Assembly: GCA_021734825.1 (NCBI GenBank)
Contig: JAIPIE010000037.1
Location: 1-7,311, forward strand
Source of the DNA: Patescibacteria group bacterium
GTDB taxonomy: Bacteria; Patescibacteriota; Patescibacteriia; Patescibacteriales; UBA12465
Direction: 5' to 3'
DNA length: 7,311 bases
Shown here: positions 6,854 to 7,311 of the stretch, piece by piece
Position numbering within the stretch: position 1 is the stretch's first letter
How the letters are laid out: each line of letters opens with the position of its first letter
Program-made: the position numbers and the translations under genes
Notes under the pieces: generated by a model
Told to the model about the DNA's origin: nothing
What the model saw: only the letters and a program-made list of their open reading frames with translations
Databases searched by the model: none

Positions 6854-7311
6854 ATGCCCATTATTGCTAGTGCTTTTTTGCCGCCATCGCCACTACTCAT
6901 TCCCGAGATAGGCAAGCAGAACACAAATATCTTAGCTAAAACATTAGAGGCTTATAAAAATATAGCCACTATTTTAAAGGAGGCGGAAATTGAAATAATT
7001 ATTGTGATTTCTGCTAACGGTGATTTACAACGTGATAATATTAGTTTTAACATACACCCTGAACTAAAAGTTAGTTTTCAAGAGTTTGGAGTTTTATCCA
7101 CCCTTAAAACATTTGCCCCGGCCCTAGAATTGGCGGATAAAATTAAACTAGAATTTGAAGCTTCAGAAAATATTATCCGCTTAAGTGGCCAGTCTTATTT
7201 AGACTACGGCTGTGCCGTGCCCTTGCAACTACTTACTGAAGAACTGAAAAATATCAAAGTATTACCATTACTCCCCGCTCAGAAATTAAATCGTACCGAT
7301 CATTTTCAATT
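6854..7311 (+). CDS. LigB-like (class III extradiol dioxygenase superfamily) protein, active-site His replaced; 3' end beyond the window
   Basis: 152 codons are open to the right edge. The N-terminus MPIIASAFLPPSPLLIPEIG, the strand IIIVIS at 48-53, the FQEFG segment (75-79) and LDYG...VPL (116-124) line up in order and spacing with the LigB-like domain found alone or fused to AMMECR1 in AmmeMemoRadiSam-type proteins. In that family, as I recall it, the matching motifs are PH(P/S)P, SPHG and LDHG. The first two His bind the metal (His12 and His61 in LigAB), and the third lies in the active site. Here they read P-P-S-P (Pro11), S-A-N-G (Asn55) and L-D-Y-G (Tyr118). The protein is therefore unlikely to bind Fe in the usual way and may be a non-catalytic relative. 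The C-terminal half, where the last ligand and any AMMECR1 domain would be, is not visible. Family assignment is moderately sure; function is unknown. Confidence 0.7.
   Translation, partial: MPIIASAFLPPSPLLIPEIGKQNTNILAKTLEAYKNIATILKEAEIEIIIVISANGDLQRDNISFNIHPELKVSFQEFGVLSTLKTFAPALELADKIKLEFEASENIIRLSGQSYLDYGCAVPLQLLTEELKNIKVLPLLPAQKLNRTDHFQ

Noticed and set aside
1..7311. tRNA, rRNA, transposase, phage, toxin-antitoxin or defence genes
   Set aside because: No cloverleaf with a T-loop motif, no rRNA-like stretch, and no mobile-element or defence protein motifs were seen on either strand.

Overview
The window is AT-rich bacterial DNA with tightly spaced genes. The standard code fits: no in-frame TGA occurs in any of the four reading frames, and the two visible stops are TAA and TAG. 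Several traits point to a small-genome bacterium, possibly a Patescibacteria/CPR lineage. These are simple -10/-35 promoters close to the starts, no Shine-Dalgarno sequence before any of the four genes, a very large modular secreted protein, and a lysozyme-like secreted protein with short tandem repeats. The lineage is my inference from overall style, not from a marker gene.

Layout. Bases 1-2215 (minus strand) are the 5' part of a large secreted protein that runs off the left edge. After a signal peptide it is built from alternating beta-sandwich modules with a super-period of about 200 residues. Bases 2216-2449 form a divergent, AT-rich control region. It holds an extended -10 promoter for the surface protein, a perfect 10-bp AT inverted repeat, and a sigma70-type promoter followed at once by a CIRCE (HrcA operator) element that drives the plus-strand chaperone gene. 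Bases 2450-5104 encode a complete ClpB-type AAA+ disaggregase (884 aa), followed by an intrinsic terminator. Bases 5219-6703 encode a secreted 494-aa protein with a lysozyme-like N-terminal domain and four C-terminal repeats of about 60 residues, with its own promoter and a strong terminator. From 6854 to the right edge runs the start of a LigB-like (class III extradiol dioxygenase superfamily) protein in which the usual active-site histidines are replaced.

The four genes look like separate transcription units, not one operon: each has a candidate promoter, and the two complete genes end in terminators. Two products are exported and probably act at the cell surface or wall. ClpB is a heat-shock gene under HrcA control. 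The LigB-like gene is unrelated to these.

Most worth a second look: a ClpB-type protein with a full-length middle domain that also carries a ClpC-like IGF tripeptide, the kind of loop that docks ClpP; the LigB-like protein lacking all three visible active-site histidines; and the regular two-domain repeat of the surface protein. I did not find a clearly new multi-gene system.
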